From the NCBI RefSeq assembly GCF_026163685.1, contig NZ_JAOXSR010000012.1, forward strand, positions 29,776-93,775: a stretch of 64,000 nucleotides of DNA. The letters run 5' to 3'. The stretch is from Oerskovia flava (lineage in GTDB: Bacteria; Actinomycetota; Actinomycetes; Actinomycetales; Cellulomonadaceae). This document shows, piece after piece, positions 39,524 through 47,088 of this stretch. The notes below the pieces were generated by a model that was not told where the DNA came from, did not search any database, and saw only the letters and a list, made by a program, of their open reading frames with translations. The first letter of the stretch is position 1. Each line of letters starts with the position of its first letter. The position numbers and the translations under genes were made by a program.

Positions 39524-40522
39524 ATGAACACCACATCAGCCCACGGCCGGCCAGCGGCCGAACCGCGGCGTGGGCCCCGCCATCACCGCCGTGCGACCCG
39601 CGCGCTCGGCGCGGCCTGCGCGGCCGCGCTCGTCGCCACCGGCGCGGTAGCCGTCGCGGCCCCCGCCTCCGCCTCGCCCGGGCAGAACGTCACGTCGCTG
39701 CGCGACCTCGAAGCCGAGGATCTCGCCGCGACCATCGCCGGGCGCGGCATCACGGTGCGCAGCGCCACGTTCTCCGGCAACGACGTCCAGGCCGGGCGCT
39801 TCTCCGGCATGCACGACACGGGCATCGCCCGTGGGGTCGCGCTCACGACCGGTTCTCTCATCGACGCCGACCCGCAGTCCGACGCCGACACCGACTTCTC
39901 CGCCTCGGCCCTCCTCGGCCCGAACGAGAAGCTCACCACCACCGGGGACCTCGGCGGGCGTGGATCTCGCGCCCTCGACCGGCTGGTCGGTGAGACGACC
40001 TACGACGCGGCCGTCCTCACGATGCGGGTCGTGCCGTCGGGAAACCGGCTCTCCCTCTCCTACGTCTTCGGCAGCGAGGAGTACGCCGGATGGAGCGAGC
40101 AGGACTTCGCCGACGCGTTCGCCATCTGGGTGAACGGCAGTCCGTGCTCCACCGTCCCGCGCAGCAGGGACCTGGTGTCCACGGCCACCGTCAACGCGGC
40201 GACCAACGCGGAGCTGTACGTGGAGAACTTCGCACCGAACGACCCCGGCGCCGGGACGCACGACACCGAGCTCAACGCGTTCACCACGGTCCTCACCTGT
40301 GAGGCTCGGGTGACACCACGCCGGGTCAGCACGGTGCGGGTCGCCGTCGCCGACACCCGTGACGGGCAGCTCGACAGCACCGTCCTGCTGGGTCGGGACT
40401 CCCTCGTCTCGAACAAGGGAAAGTCCAAGGGCAAGGGGCCGAAGGCTGACCGAGACCACCGTGACCACCGTGGTCACGGCAAGGTGAGCTACGGCGGCCA
40501 CTCCTGGTGGCTGTACCGCTGA
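39524..40522 (+). CDS. Exported choice-of-anchor L domain protein
   Basis: A 332-residue secreted protein. A long basic signal peptide (about 1-51, ending APASAS) is followed by the choice-of-anchor L domain, with FSGMHDTGIARGVALTTGS, LSYVFGSEEYAGWSEQDFAD and FAIWVNGSPC as hallmark segments. Such domains occur on surface proteins fixed by many different means. Here no sortase motif or transmembrane helix follows. Instead the C-terminus is a Lys/Gly/His-rich tail (SKGKGPKADRDHRDHRGHG) ending SWWLYR, which may bind wall polymers electrostatically. The ATG at 39524 has GGAG four to five bases away. Confidence 0.8.
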   Translation: MNTTSAHGRPAAEPRRGPRHHRRATRALGAACAAALVATGAVAVAAPASASPGQNVTSLRDLEAEDLAATIAGRGITVRSATFSGNDVQAGRFSGMHDTGIARGVALTTGSLIDADPQSDADTDFSASALLGPNEKLTTTGDLGGRGSRALDRLVGETTYDAAVLTMRVVPSGNRLSLSYVFGSEEYAGWSEQDFADAFAIWVNGSPCSTVPRSRDLVSTATVNAATNAELYVENFAPNDPGAGTHDTELNAFTTVLTCEARVTPRRVSTVRVAVADTRDGQLDSTVLLGRDSLVSNKGKSKGKGPKADRDHRDHRGHGKVSYGGHSWWLYR

Positions 40523-40689
40523 CCGCTCGACACCAGAGAGAGGGTGTGGACATCGCCGTGCCGCGATGCCCGCGCCCTCGCTCGCGGCTGTCGGTGGTGC
40601 CCACGATGATCGAGGGGCGGGGGCGACGTCGTGCCCCCCAGGCTTGGCGCCTGCCCCGGCCCGCGAGGGCCCGTCCCGGAGGAGATGTG

Positions 40690-41268
40690 ATGGCCGAGGT
40701 ACTGCTGTTCCACCACGCGCACGGTCTGACGTCGGGGGTCCGCGACTTCGCGGAGCAGCTCGTGGACGCCGGGCACGTGGTCCACACCCCCGACCTGTAC
40801 GACGGCAGGGTGTACGACACCCTGACCGAGGGCCTCGGGTACGCCGAGTCCGTGGGCTTCGGGGAGATCCTCGAGCGGGGTGCGACCGCGGCCGACGGGC
40901 TGCCGGACGAGATCGTCCTCGCCGGCTTCTCCCTCGGGGTCCTGCCCGCCCAGCAGCTCGCGCAGACCCGCCCTGGTGTCCGGGGCGCGCTGCTCTTCCA
41001 CTCGTGCGTCCCGACGTCGGAGTTCGGCGACGGGTGGCCGGCAGGTGTGCCGGTACAGGTGCACGGCATGGACGGCGACCCGTTCTTCGTCGACGAGGGG
41101 GACCTCGACGCCGCTCGCGAGCTCGTCGCGTCCACCGCCGACGCGGAGCTCTTCCTCTACCCCGGCACGGAGCACCTCTTCGCCGACTCGAGCCTGCCGT
41201 CCTACGACGAGGAGGCCGCGAGGCTGCTCACCGAACGCGTCGTGCGCTTCCTTCACGACATCCGCTGA
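40690..41268 (+). CDS. Dienelactone hydrolase family protein
   Basis: A 192-residue alpha/beta hydrolase. The nucleophile elbow is GFSLG (about residue 80), the acid lies in MDGDPFF, and the histidine is in GTEHLFAD. The short length and FHHAHGLTSGV start match the dienelactone hydrolase family, which acts on lactones and small esters. GGAGGAG precedes the ATG. The last 16 bases overlap the end of the convergent SRPBCC gene. The reaction is not assigned. Confidence 0.85.
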   Translation: MAEVLLFHHAHGLTSGVRDFAEQLVDAGHVVHTPDLYDGRVYDTLTEGLGYAESVGFGEILERGATAADGLPDEIVLAGFSLGVLPAQQLAQTRPGVRGALLFHSCVPTSEFGDGWPAGVPVQVHGMDGDPFFVDEGDLDAARELVASTADAELFLYPGTEHLFADSSLPSYDEEAARLLTERVVRFLHDIR

Positions 41269-41699
41269 CCCAGCACCTGCTGCAGGCGCTGGAGGTCCTG
41301 ACGTTCGGTGCGTGCGACGACGGCGGCGACCAGCGGGCGCAGGAGGCGGTCGGTCCCGGACAGGGTCAGCTGCTTGACGACGTCCACGCGGCACGAGCTT
41401 GCCGTCGCCGGGGTCACCGCGCGGCTGCCCTGGGCCGTCGCGCCCTCCACGACGCGCCAGGAGAACGAGCGGCCCGCGTGCACGTCCGACACCTCGACCA
41501 GGCTCTCCACCCTGCGCCCGAGCACGCGCAGGACCTCAACGACCCGGGCGCCGTCGTGCACCGGCCCGGGCGGGTCCTGGGACATCGTCTCCAGGCCCGC
41601 GCGCCAGGCCAGGTCGTTCGTGTAGACGGACAGATACTCCCAGGCGACCGCTGCGGGCACGTCCAGGTCGATCGAGGAGCGGACGACGACGGGCTTCAT
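41253..41699 (-). CDS. SRPBCC (START-like) domain protein
   Basis: A 148-residue protein with the helix-grip fold: VRSSIDLDVPAAVAWEYLSV opens it, GARVVEVLRVLGRRVESLVE is the central sheet, and a long amphipathic helix (RPLVAAVVARTERQDLQRLQ) closes it. Members bind hydrophobic ligands or modify polyketides. GGAGG lies before the ATG. It is divergent from a MarR regulator and is probably its target. Its stop codon lies inside the convergent hydrolase gene. Confidence 0.8.
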   Translation of the reverse strand: MKPVVVRSSIDLDVPAAVAWEYLSVYTNDLAWRAGLETMSQDPPGPVHDGARVVEVLRVLGRRVESLVEVSDVHAGRSFSWRVVEGATAQGSRAVTPATASSCRVDVVKQLTLSGTDRLLRPLVAAVVARTERQDLQRLQQVLGQRMS

Positions 41700-41725
41700 C
41701 GGAAGGGCCTCCAGAGTAGTTTCCT

Positions 41726-41754
41726 GGTTGACTATATACCGGTTGAGATACGGT
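41726..41754. promoter_or_regulatory. Promoter region between SRPBCC and MarR genes
   Basis: GGTTGA occurs at 41726-41731 and 41741-41746 as a direct repeat around the AT-rich core CTATATACC. TTGACT (41728-41733) and TACGGT (41749-41754) could drive the MarR gene, whose ATG follows five bases later. TATAGT on the minus strand (41736-41731) could serve the SRPBCC gene. Confidence 0.45.
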
Positions 41755-41759
41755 GAGGC

Positions 41760-42290
41760 ATGGCCGCACGCTTCGATGACACTCCCGACTTCGCCGACGT
41801 CGCCGTCGCCCACTGGCAGCGGGAGCGCCCGGACCTCGATCTGCGGGCCATGGGGACGTTGGCGCGCTTCGCCCGACTGCACCTCGTCGGCGGCCGGCAC
41901 GTGGACGCGGTGTTCGCCGCCCACGGCCTCGACCGCGGGGAGTTCGACGTCCTCGCGGGCCTCCGCCGGACGGGCACGCCCTACCAGCTCAGCCCGTCGC
42001 ACCTCGCCGACATCCTCCTCATCACCCGCGCCGGCATGACCAAGCGCATCGACCGTCTCGAACGGCGCGGCCTCGTCGCCCGGCGCACCGCCCCCGGCGA
42101 CCGACGGGGCCTGCTCGTCGGTCTGACCCCGGACGGGCTCGCCGTCATCGACGCCGCCGTCACCGACCACGCCCGCAACGAGAGCACGCTCCTCGACCTG
42201 CTCACCGAGGACGAGGCGCAGGCCTTCGACGCGATCCTTCGGAAGCTGCTGGCCGGGCTCGCTGATCGAGCTGCGGCCCCGCCGTCGTGA
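41760..42290 (+). CDS. MarR-family transcriptional regulator
   Basis: A 176-residue winged-helix regulator. The recognition region is PSHLADILLITRAGMTKRID and the wing is RRGLVARRTAPGDRRGLLVG. MarR proteins respond to phenolic or oxidising compounds. The start has no properly spaced ribosome binding site and is probably leaderless. It is divergent from the SRPBCC gene. Its last 89 bases overlap, in the opposite direction, the 3' end of the MFS gene. Confidence 0.9.
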   Translation: MAARFDDTPDFADVAVAHWQRERPDLDLRAMGTLARFARLHLVGGRHVDAVFAAHGLDRGEFDVLAGLRRTGTPYQLSPSHLADILLITRAGMTKRIDRLERRGLVARRTAPGDRRGLLVGLTPDGLAVIDAAVTDHARNESTLLDLLTEDEAQAFDAILRKLLAGLADRAAAPPS

Positions 42291-43455
42291 CGGTGCTGAT
42301 CGCGACGATCGCGGCGGCCAGTGCCGTCCCCGCGAGGAGCGCGTAGGTCGTCGGGTAGGCGCCGGTCGCGCCGACGAGGAGGTCTGCGCCCCACGGTGCG
42401 AGCGCGATGGCAAGCGTGGTCGGCGCGTTGAGGATGCCGTACAGCGCGCCGAAGCCGGCAGTGCCCCACCGGTCGCTGATCGCGGTGGACTGCAGGAGCG
42501 TGAAGGCTCCTCGCGCGGTGCCGAGGGTGATGCTCGCGGCGAGCAGGACGCTCGTCGGGCCCGGGACGAGCCCGACGGCCGCGATGGTCGCCGCGGCGAG
42601 GCCGAGGAGGACGACGGCGCGGGCCCGGGGGCGCGTGCGCCGCGCGAGCGGGGCGAAGGCCACCCGGCCGATGAGCTGCCCGGCACCGGACAGCCCGAGC
42701 GCCCACGCGGCGAGCGACGTGGACAGACCGCGCTCACCCAGCAGGGGGATGAGGTGGACCGTCGCGGCGGACAGCGCGAAGGCGGTCAGCGACGTCGAGA
42801 TCACGAGCAGCACGAACGCGCGGCTCGTCGCGATGCTCCGTCGTGCCGACCGCGCGACGTGGGGGCGCACCTGCTGGGCCGGCGGCCACGGTGCACGCAG
42901 CCCGACCGCGTGCGCCGGGATCGTGGTGACGGCGAGCACGACCGCGAGGACGACGTAGGTCTCACGCCACGACAGCCGGTCGAGGAGCGCCGCGGTCGCC
43001 GGCGCGAAGATCGTGCTCGACAGCCCGGCGACGAGGGTCAGGACGGTCAGCGCGCGGGTGCGGGCGGGGCCGTACCAGCGGGTCAGCGCCGTGAACGCCG
43101 GGGCGTAGAGCACCGCCGCCTGTGCGACGCCGGCGAGGACCCACGCCGCGGCGAACCAGGCCACGGTCGGTGCGGCTGCGATCGCGAGCGTCGCGAGCAC
43201 ACCGACCACGGACCCGGCGGTCATCAGTCCGTGTGGGCCGCGCGCGTCGAGGAGCCGGCCGACGGGCACGCCGACGACCGCCGCGACGACCAGGGCCGCC
43301 GAGAACGCGGCCGTCGCGGACGTCGTCGACCACCCGGTCTCCTGGGTGATGGCCGGGAGCGCCACGGGGAACGAGTAGTACAGGACGCCCCAGCCGACGA
43401 TCTGCGTCAGGCAGAGTGCTCGGAGCGCGCGCCGGGCACCTGCGGTGGTGCTCAC
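42202..43455 (-). CDS. MFS transporter, in an ArsR-linked operon
   Basis: A 417-residue protein with 12 helices. MFS features are GVPVGRLLDARGPHGLMTAG in loop 2-3 and VGWGVLYYSFPVALPAITQ in helix 1; the family resembles the monocarboxylate/oxalate-type MFS, including exporters found in arsenic operons. It starts at a GTG overlapping the monooxygenase stop (GTGA), so the two are co-transcribed. The C-terminal tail of about 25 residues is basic and is encoded within the convergent MarR gene. Substrate unknown; a link to the ArsR-controlled monooxygenase is inferred. Confidence 0.85.
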   Translation of the reverse strand: MSTTAGARRALRALCLTQIVGWGVLYYSFPVALPAITQETGWSTTSATAAFSAALVVAAVVGVPVGRLLDARGPHGLMTAGSVVGVLATLAIAAAPTVAWFAAAWVLAGVAQAAVLYAPAFTALTRWYGPARTRALTVLTLVAGLSSTIFAPATAALLDRLSWRETYVVLAVVLAVTTIPAHAVGLRAPWPPAQQVRPHVARSARRSIATSRAFVLLVISTSLTAFALSAATVHLIPLLGERGLSTSLAAWALGLSGAGQLIGRVAFAPLARRTRPRARAVVLLGLAAATIAAVGLVPGPTSVLLAASITLGTARGAFTLLQSTAISDRWGTAGFGALYGILNAPTTLAIALAPWGADLLVGATGAYPTTYALLAGTALAAAIVAISTVTTAGPQLDQRARPAASEGSRRRPAPRPR

Positions 43456-44525
43456 CCGACGACGGTCGAGCGGCGCCGGACGTGCGTGGCGAGCGCTCGG
43501 GCGACGTGGCCGGCGTCGCGCCCCACCCCGCGCAGGGTGTTCGACGAGAACGTGCGCTGCAGCTCGAGGCCGGTGTAGACGAGGCCCGGTCGGGTCGTGG
43601 AGGTGCCGCCGGAGTGCAGCGGCGCGCCCGAGCCGGTCAGGGCGCCGAGCGGATGCAGGTACTCGAGGGCGGGCCGGTAACCCGTCGCGAGGATCACGGT
43701 GTCCACGTGCTCGCGGGAGCCGTCGGACCAGACGACGGCGTCGCCGTCGAGCCGGGTGAACATCGGGCGTCGCTCGAGCCGCCCGCTCGACACCGCCTCC
43801 CGGTAGGCGCCGGTGTCGATCACGAGCGGCGCGCGCAGCAGGCGCCGGAGCACGGCCGGCGGTGCGAGGTCGAAGCCGGTGCGCTTCAGCCAGTGGTGCA
43901 GGTCGCGACCGCCGATGCGCTGGCGGGTGAAGGTCACCGGTGCGCGCGTGGCGAGGGTGACGTCGCTGGCCGCGGTGAGCTCGTCGGCGATCTGCACGCC
44001 CGAGTTCCCGCCACCGACGACGACGACCCGGGCACCGGTGTGGGCGGAGGGGTTGCGGTAGTCGGCGGAGTGCAGCACCTGGCCGCTGAAGCCGTCCTGG
44101 CCGAGCTCCGGGACGAACGGTCGGGAGAACGAGCCGCTCGCAGCGACGACCGCGGACGTGGGGAGCGTGTCCCCGGCGGTCGTGTGCACGAGGAAGCCGT
44201 CGCCGTCGGGCTCGACGGACCGGACCGTCGTCCGGGTCCTGATCTCGACGTCGAGGTGCTCGGCGAACCGCGCCAGGTACTGCACGACCTCGTCGCGGCC
44301 CGGGTACCGGTCGGGGTCGCCGCCGAACGGGAGGCCGGGGAGGTTGCTGTACCCGGCCGGGGAGAAGAGGTGGAGGCTGTCGTAGTACCGCGACCACGAG
44401 CCGGTCGGGCGCTCTCCGGCTTCCAGGACGAGCGGCGGGAGGCCCACCGAGCGCAGGGCGTGCGCGGCGGCCAGGCCGGACTGACCGGCGCCGATGACGA
44501 TCACGGGGTGAGGGTCGGGTCTCAT
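43452..44525 (-). CDS. Flavin-containing NAD(P)H-dependent monooxygenase (ArsO-like)
   Basis: A 357-residue two-dinucleotide-binding flavoprotein. The FAD motif GAGQSGLAAAH is at about 13-23, the NADPH motif VVVGGGNSGVQIA at about 167-179, and ATGYRPALEYLHPLG near the end. The FMO-type sequence and the pairing with ArsR and an MFS exporter resemble ArsO of arsenic operons, but related enzymes act on other soft nucleophiles. No ribosome binding site exists; TATGTT lies six bases before the ATG, and TTGACA upstream forms the -35, so the message is leaderless. Confidence 0.85.
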   Translation of the reverse strand: MRPDPHPVIVIGAGQSGLAAAHALRSVGLPPLVLEAGERPTGSWSRYYDSLHLFSPAGYSNLPGLPFGGDPDRYPGRDEVVQYLARFAEHLDVEIRTRTTVRSVEPDGDGFLVHTTAGDTLPTSAVVAASGSFSRPFVPELGQDGFSGQVLHSADYRNPSAHTGARVVVVGGGNSGVQIADELTAASDVTLATRAPVTFTRQRIGGRDLHHWLKRTGFDLAPPAVLRRLLRAPLVIDTGAYREAVSSGRLERRPMFTRLDGDAVVWSDGSREHVDTVILATGYRPALEYLHPLGALTGSGAPLHSGGTSTTRPGLVYTGLELQRTFSSNTLRGVGRDAGHVARALATHVRRRSTVVG

Positions 44526-44531
44526 GGGGAG

Positions 44532-44559
44532 AACATATCGAGGAATCGGAATATGTCAA
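44532..44559. promoter_or_regulatory. Promoter and operator of the ArsR/monooxygenase divergent unit
   Basis: On the minus strand TTGACA (44559-44554) and TATGTT (44537-44532) form a promoter at 16-base spacing for the monooxygenase. ACATAT (44533-44538) and ATATGT (44551-44556) are perfect inverted half-sites 12 bases apart and cover both elements, as an ArsR operator would. Confidence 0.65.
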
Positions 44560-44585
44560 TACAACGATATGTGTACGCTCGGACC

Positions 44586-44909
44586 ATGACCGAGTCGACC
44601 CGCTCCGCACCTGTCGGCCTCGAGCCGGAGCTCGCCGAGGCGACGCGGGACTTCCTCAAGGCGCTGGCCAGCGCCACCCGGCAGCGCATCCTGCTGCTCT
44701 TCGCCCGTGGGGCCGAGCTCTCGGTGGGCGAGGTCGCCGAGCTCGCCGGTATCAGCCAGTCCACCGCGTCGCAGCAGCTCGCGCTGCTCCGTCGCGGCGG
44801 GATCGTGACCTCTCGTCGCGACGGGAAGGTCGTGCTCTACTCCGCGGACCGGGACGGCATGGCGCGCGCCCTCGCGGACGTGCAGGCCTACCTCCAGGTG
44901 TGCTGCTGA
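44586..44909 (+). CDS. ArsR-family transcriptional regulator
   Basis: A 107-residue winged-helix protein with recognition helix AGISQSTASQQLALLRRGGI and wing SRRDGKVVLYSADRD. It lacks the ELCVCDL metal box of classical ArsR and the alpha-5 zinc site, but ends in CC. It may bind a metalloid through that pair or be a non-metal sensor. It is divergent from the monooxygenase/MFS operon, and the inverted ACATAT site between them is its likely operator. An ATG at 44553 is in frame but would overlap the operator. Confidence 0.88.
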   Translation: MTESTRSAPVGLEPELAEATRDFLKALASATRQRILLLFARGAELSVGEVAELAGISQSTASQQLALLRRGGIVTSRRDGKVVLYSADRDGMARALADVQAYLQVCC

Positions 44910-44932
44910 CCCGTGGGCCGGTGATGCGGGGG

Positions 44933-45352
44933 TCAGCCGACGAAGAGGCAGAAGGGGTGACCGGCCGGGTCGGCGTACACCCGCAGCGGCTCGTCCGGGT
45001 CGTCGGACCGGTCCAGCAGCAGCTCGGCACCCAGGGTGATCGCGCGCTCGTGCTGGGCGTCGAGCTCCGCGACGTCCGGCACGGTGGCGTCCAGGTGGAG
45101 CTGTTGCGGCACCGGGCCCTCGGGCCACGTCGCGGGCGGCAGGGCAGCGACCTGCTGGAACGCGAGCTGCACACCACCCGGCGAGCGCAGGACCAGCCAG
45201 TCCTGTCCCCGCGGGTCCGGGGCGCCGTCGGCGGGCGGTTCGTCACCCGACCGGTAGCTCAGCCCGAGCAGGGCGCGGTAGAACTCGGCGAGACCGCGGG
45301 GGTCGGTCGTGTCGAGCACGACCTGGCGGACGGTCGGGAACGTCTGGGCCAT
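44933..45352 (-). CDS. VOC-family protein (glyoxalase-like)
   Basis: A 139-residue protein of two paired beta-alpha-beta-beta-beta modules, opening with VRQVVLDTTDPRGLAEFYRA and ending DPAGHPFCLFVG. This is the glyoxalase-like (Glyoxalase_6) subgroup abundant in actinobacteria. Conserved His/Glu positions could bind a metal, but the reaction is unknown. GGAGG precedes the ATG at 45352. It lies downstream of, and convergent with, the ArsR gene. Confidence 0.85.
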   Translation of the reverse strand: MAQTFPTVRQVVLDTTDPRGLAEFYRALLGLSYRSGDEPPADGAPDPRGQDWLVLRSPGGVQLAFQQVAALPPATWPEGPVPQQLHLDATVPDVAELDAQHERAITLGAELLLDRSDDPDEPLRVYADPAGHPFCLFVG

Positions 45353-45501
45353 CGCAGACCACCTCCGGCTCCACGGTCCGTCGGGCGGCCGGGTGTCGCA
45401 AGCGGCGCGCCCGCCGATGAGTCTCGCGCGCCGCAGCGGTCTACGGGACCATCGGCGAGGATCGACGTGATCCCGCAGCACCGGACGAAGGAGCACGACG
45501 G

Positions 45502-45792
45502 ATGTCGTTCCAGGCATACCTCGACAGCATCGAGGACAAGACCGGCCTCACCCCGCGCGAGCTCGTCACCCAGGCGCAGGAGCGTGGGTACGACGACCCG
45601 TCGGTGAAGGCGGGCGTCATCGTCCAGTGGCTCAAGGACGACTACGACCTCGGCCGCGGGCACGCCATGGCGCTCGTGCACGTCATCAAGAAGGGCCCGA
45701 CGATCGACGCGAAGCACGTCGGGACGACCGGCACCCATCGCGACGCGTCGGACACGCTCTGGTTGGACGGGAAGGCCACACGCCCGGCGTGA
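45502..45792 (+). CDS. DUF4287 domain protein
   Basis: A 96-residue protein with the DUF4287 pattern: SFQAYLDSIEDKTGLTPREL, VIVQWLKDDYDLGRGHAMAL and VHVIKKGP. Family members are small, often fused to DUF5655, and of unknown function. GAAGGAGC precedes the ATG. A strong hairpin follows the stop, so this is a monocistronic gene. Confidence 0.88.
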   Translation: MSFQAYLDSIEDKTGLTPRELVTQAQERGYDDPSVKAGVIVQWLKDDYDLGRGHAMALVHVIKKGPTIDAKHVGTTGTHRDASDTLWLDGKATRPA

Positions 45793-45800
45793 GTGGAGCC

Positions 45801-45825
45801 GCGGCCCGGCTCGGTGCCGGGCCGC
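45801..45825. terminator. Strong bidirectional terminator
   Basis: A perfect 10-bp stem (GCGGCCCGGC with GCCGGGCCGC) with the loop TCGGT lies between the convergent DUF4287 and epoxide hydrolase genes. Confidence 0.8.
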
Positions 45826-45840
45826 CGCTCGACCGCCCGC

Positions 45841-46989
45841 CTACCGCTCCCGCAGGGTGGCGAAGAAGGTGCGGATGTCGCGCGTGACGTCGTCGGGCAC
45901 CTCGAGCGACGCGAAGTGCCCGCCGCGCTCGAACCGGCTCCAGTGCACGATGTCGCTGTTGTCCCGCTCGGCGAAGACGCGGACGGTCTGGAAGTCGTCG
46001 GCGAACACGGCCACCCCGGTGGGCGCGTCGTTGACGGCCGGCTCGGCGCCGGCCCGGGCGTCCTCGAGGTAGCTGCGAGCCATGCCCGCGGCGGCGTTCG
46101 TGAACCACGCGACGCTCACCTCGGTGAGGATGCGGTCGAGCGGCACCAGGCTCGTGCCGTTGCCGAAGGAGTTGAAGAGCTCGCTGTACGCGAGCAGGGC
46201 CACGGGCGAGTCGGAGAGCCCGACCGCGACGGTCTGCGGCCGGGACGCGTTCATCGTGTTGTACCCGCCGACGGACTGGAACCACTGCATGTGCGCGAGG
46301 CCGGCGTGGTCCTCGGGCTGGAGGCGCTCGAACTCGACGGGGTCGCCGGACGGGAACGAGAAGAGCTGCAGGACGTGCAGGCCGAGGAACCCGTCCGGGT
46401 TCAGCAGGCCGAGCTCGCGCGCGACCATCGCGCCGCGGTCGCTGCCGTGCACGCCGTACTCGGTGTACCCGAGCCGCCGCATGAGGGAGTCGTACGCGCG
46501 GGCGGTGCGCGCCGTCGTCCACCCGCCCTCGGTGACGGGCTGGCTGAACCCGTACCCGGGGGCGTCCGGGACGACGACGTGGAACGCGTCCTCCGCACGC
46601 CCGCCGTGGGCGACGGGGTCGACGAGCGGCCCGATCATGTCGAGGTAGTCGACGAACGACCCCGGGTAGGTGTGGGCCAGCAGCAGGGGAGTGGCGTCCG
46701 GGTGCGGCGAGCGGACGTGGACGGCGTGGAACGTCTGGCCGTCGATCTCCGTGAGGAGGTGCGGGACGGCGTTGAGCCGCTCCTCCTCGGCGCGCCAGTC
46801 GTACGCGGTGAGCCAGTGGTCGACGGCGTCGCGCAGGTAGTGGTTCGGCGTCCCGTGATCCCACGTGTCGCCGGGAGCCGCCTGGGGGAGGCGCGTGCGG
46901 GCGAGGCGCTCGCGCAGGTCGTCGAGCTCGGCCTGCGGGACCTCGATGCGGAAGGGACGGATGGCGGTGGCGGTCTCGGTGGTGTTCAT
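45841..46989 (-). CDS. Epoxide hydrolase family protein (EHN-type alpha/beta hydrolase)
   Basis: A 382-residue enzyme. The N-terminal EHN segment (about 10-115: IEVPQAELDDLRERLARTRL and DWRAEEERLNAVPHL) precedes the alpha/beta hydrolase core. The oxyanion motif is HTYPGS, a variant of HGWPGS; the nucleophile Asp lies in VHGSDRGAMVA; the histidine is in RGGHFASLE. This matches microsomal-type epoxide hydrolases, which open epoxides to diols. An in-frame ATG at 47010 adds seven residues. It is divergent from a WYL regulator across a perfect inverted repeat. Confidence 0.87.
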   Translation of the reverse strand: MNTTETATAIRPFRIEVPQAELDDLRERLARTRLPQAAPGDTWDHGTPNHYLRDAVDHWLTAYDWRAEEERLNAVPHLLTEIDGQTFHAVHVRSPHPDATPLLLAHTYPGSFVDYLDMIGPLVDPVAHGGRAEDAFHVVVPDAPGYGFSQPVTEGGWTTARTARAYDSLMRRLGYTEYGVHGSDRGAMVARELGLLNPDGFLGLHVLQLFSFPSGDPVEFERLQPEDHAGLAHMQWFQSVGGYNTMNASRPQTVAVGLSDSPVALLAYSELFNSFGNGTSLVPLDRILTEVSVAWFTNAAAGMARSYLEDARAGAEPAVNDAPTGVAVFADDFQTVRVFAERDNSDIVHWSRFERGGHFASLEVPDDVTRDIRTFFATLRER

Positions 46990-47011
46990 GGAACTCACGC
47001 TAGATTCCATA

Positions 47012-47030
47012 CAGGAACGTTCAGTTCCTG
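47012..47030. promoter_or_regulatory. Perfect 7-5-7 inverted repeat, probable WYL-regulator operator
   Basis: CAGGAAC and GTTCCTG flank GTTCA, giving a perfect 19-base dyad midway between the epoxide hydrolase and WYL gene starts. It sits 23 bases before the hydrolase ATG, where a bound protein would block transcription. Confidence 0.65.
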
Positions 47031-47088
47031 TTGCGTGCCTCGGATGCCGCTCGTGCGTCCGGATGTCGACGAACCCCAGGAGGGTGCT

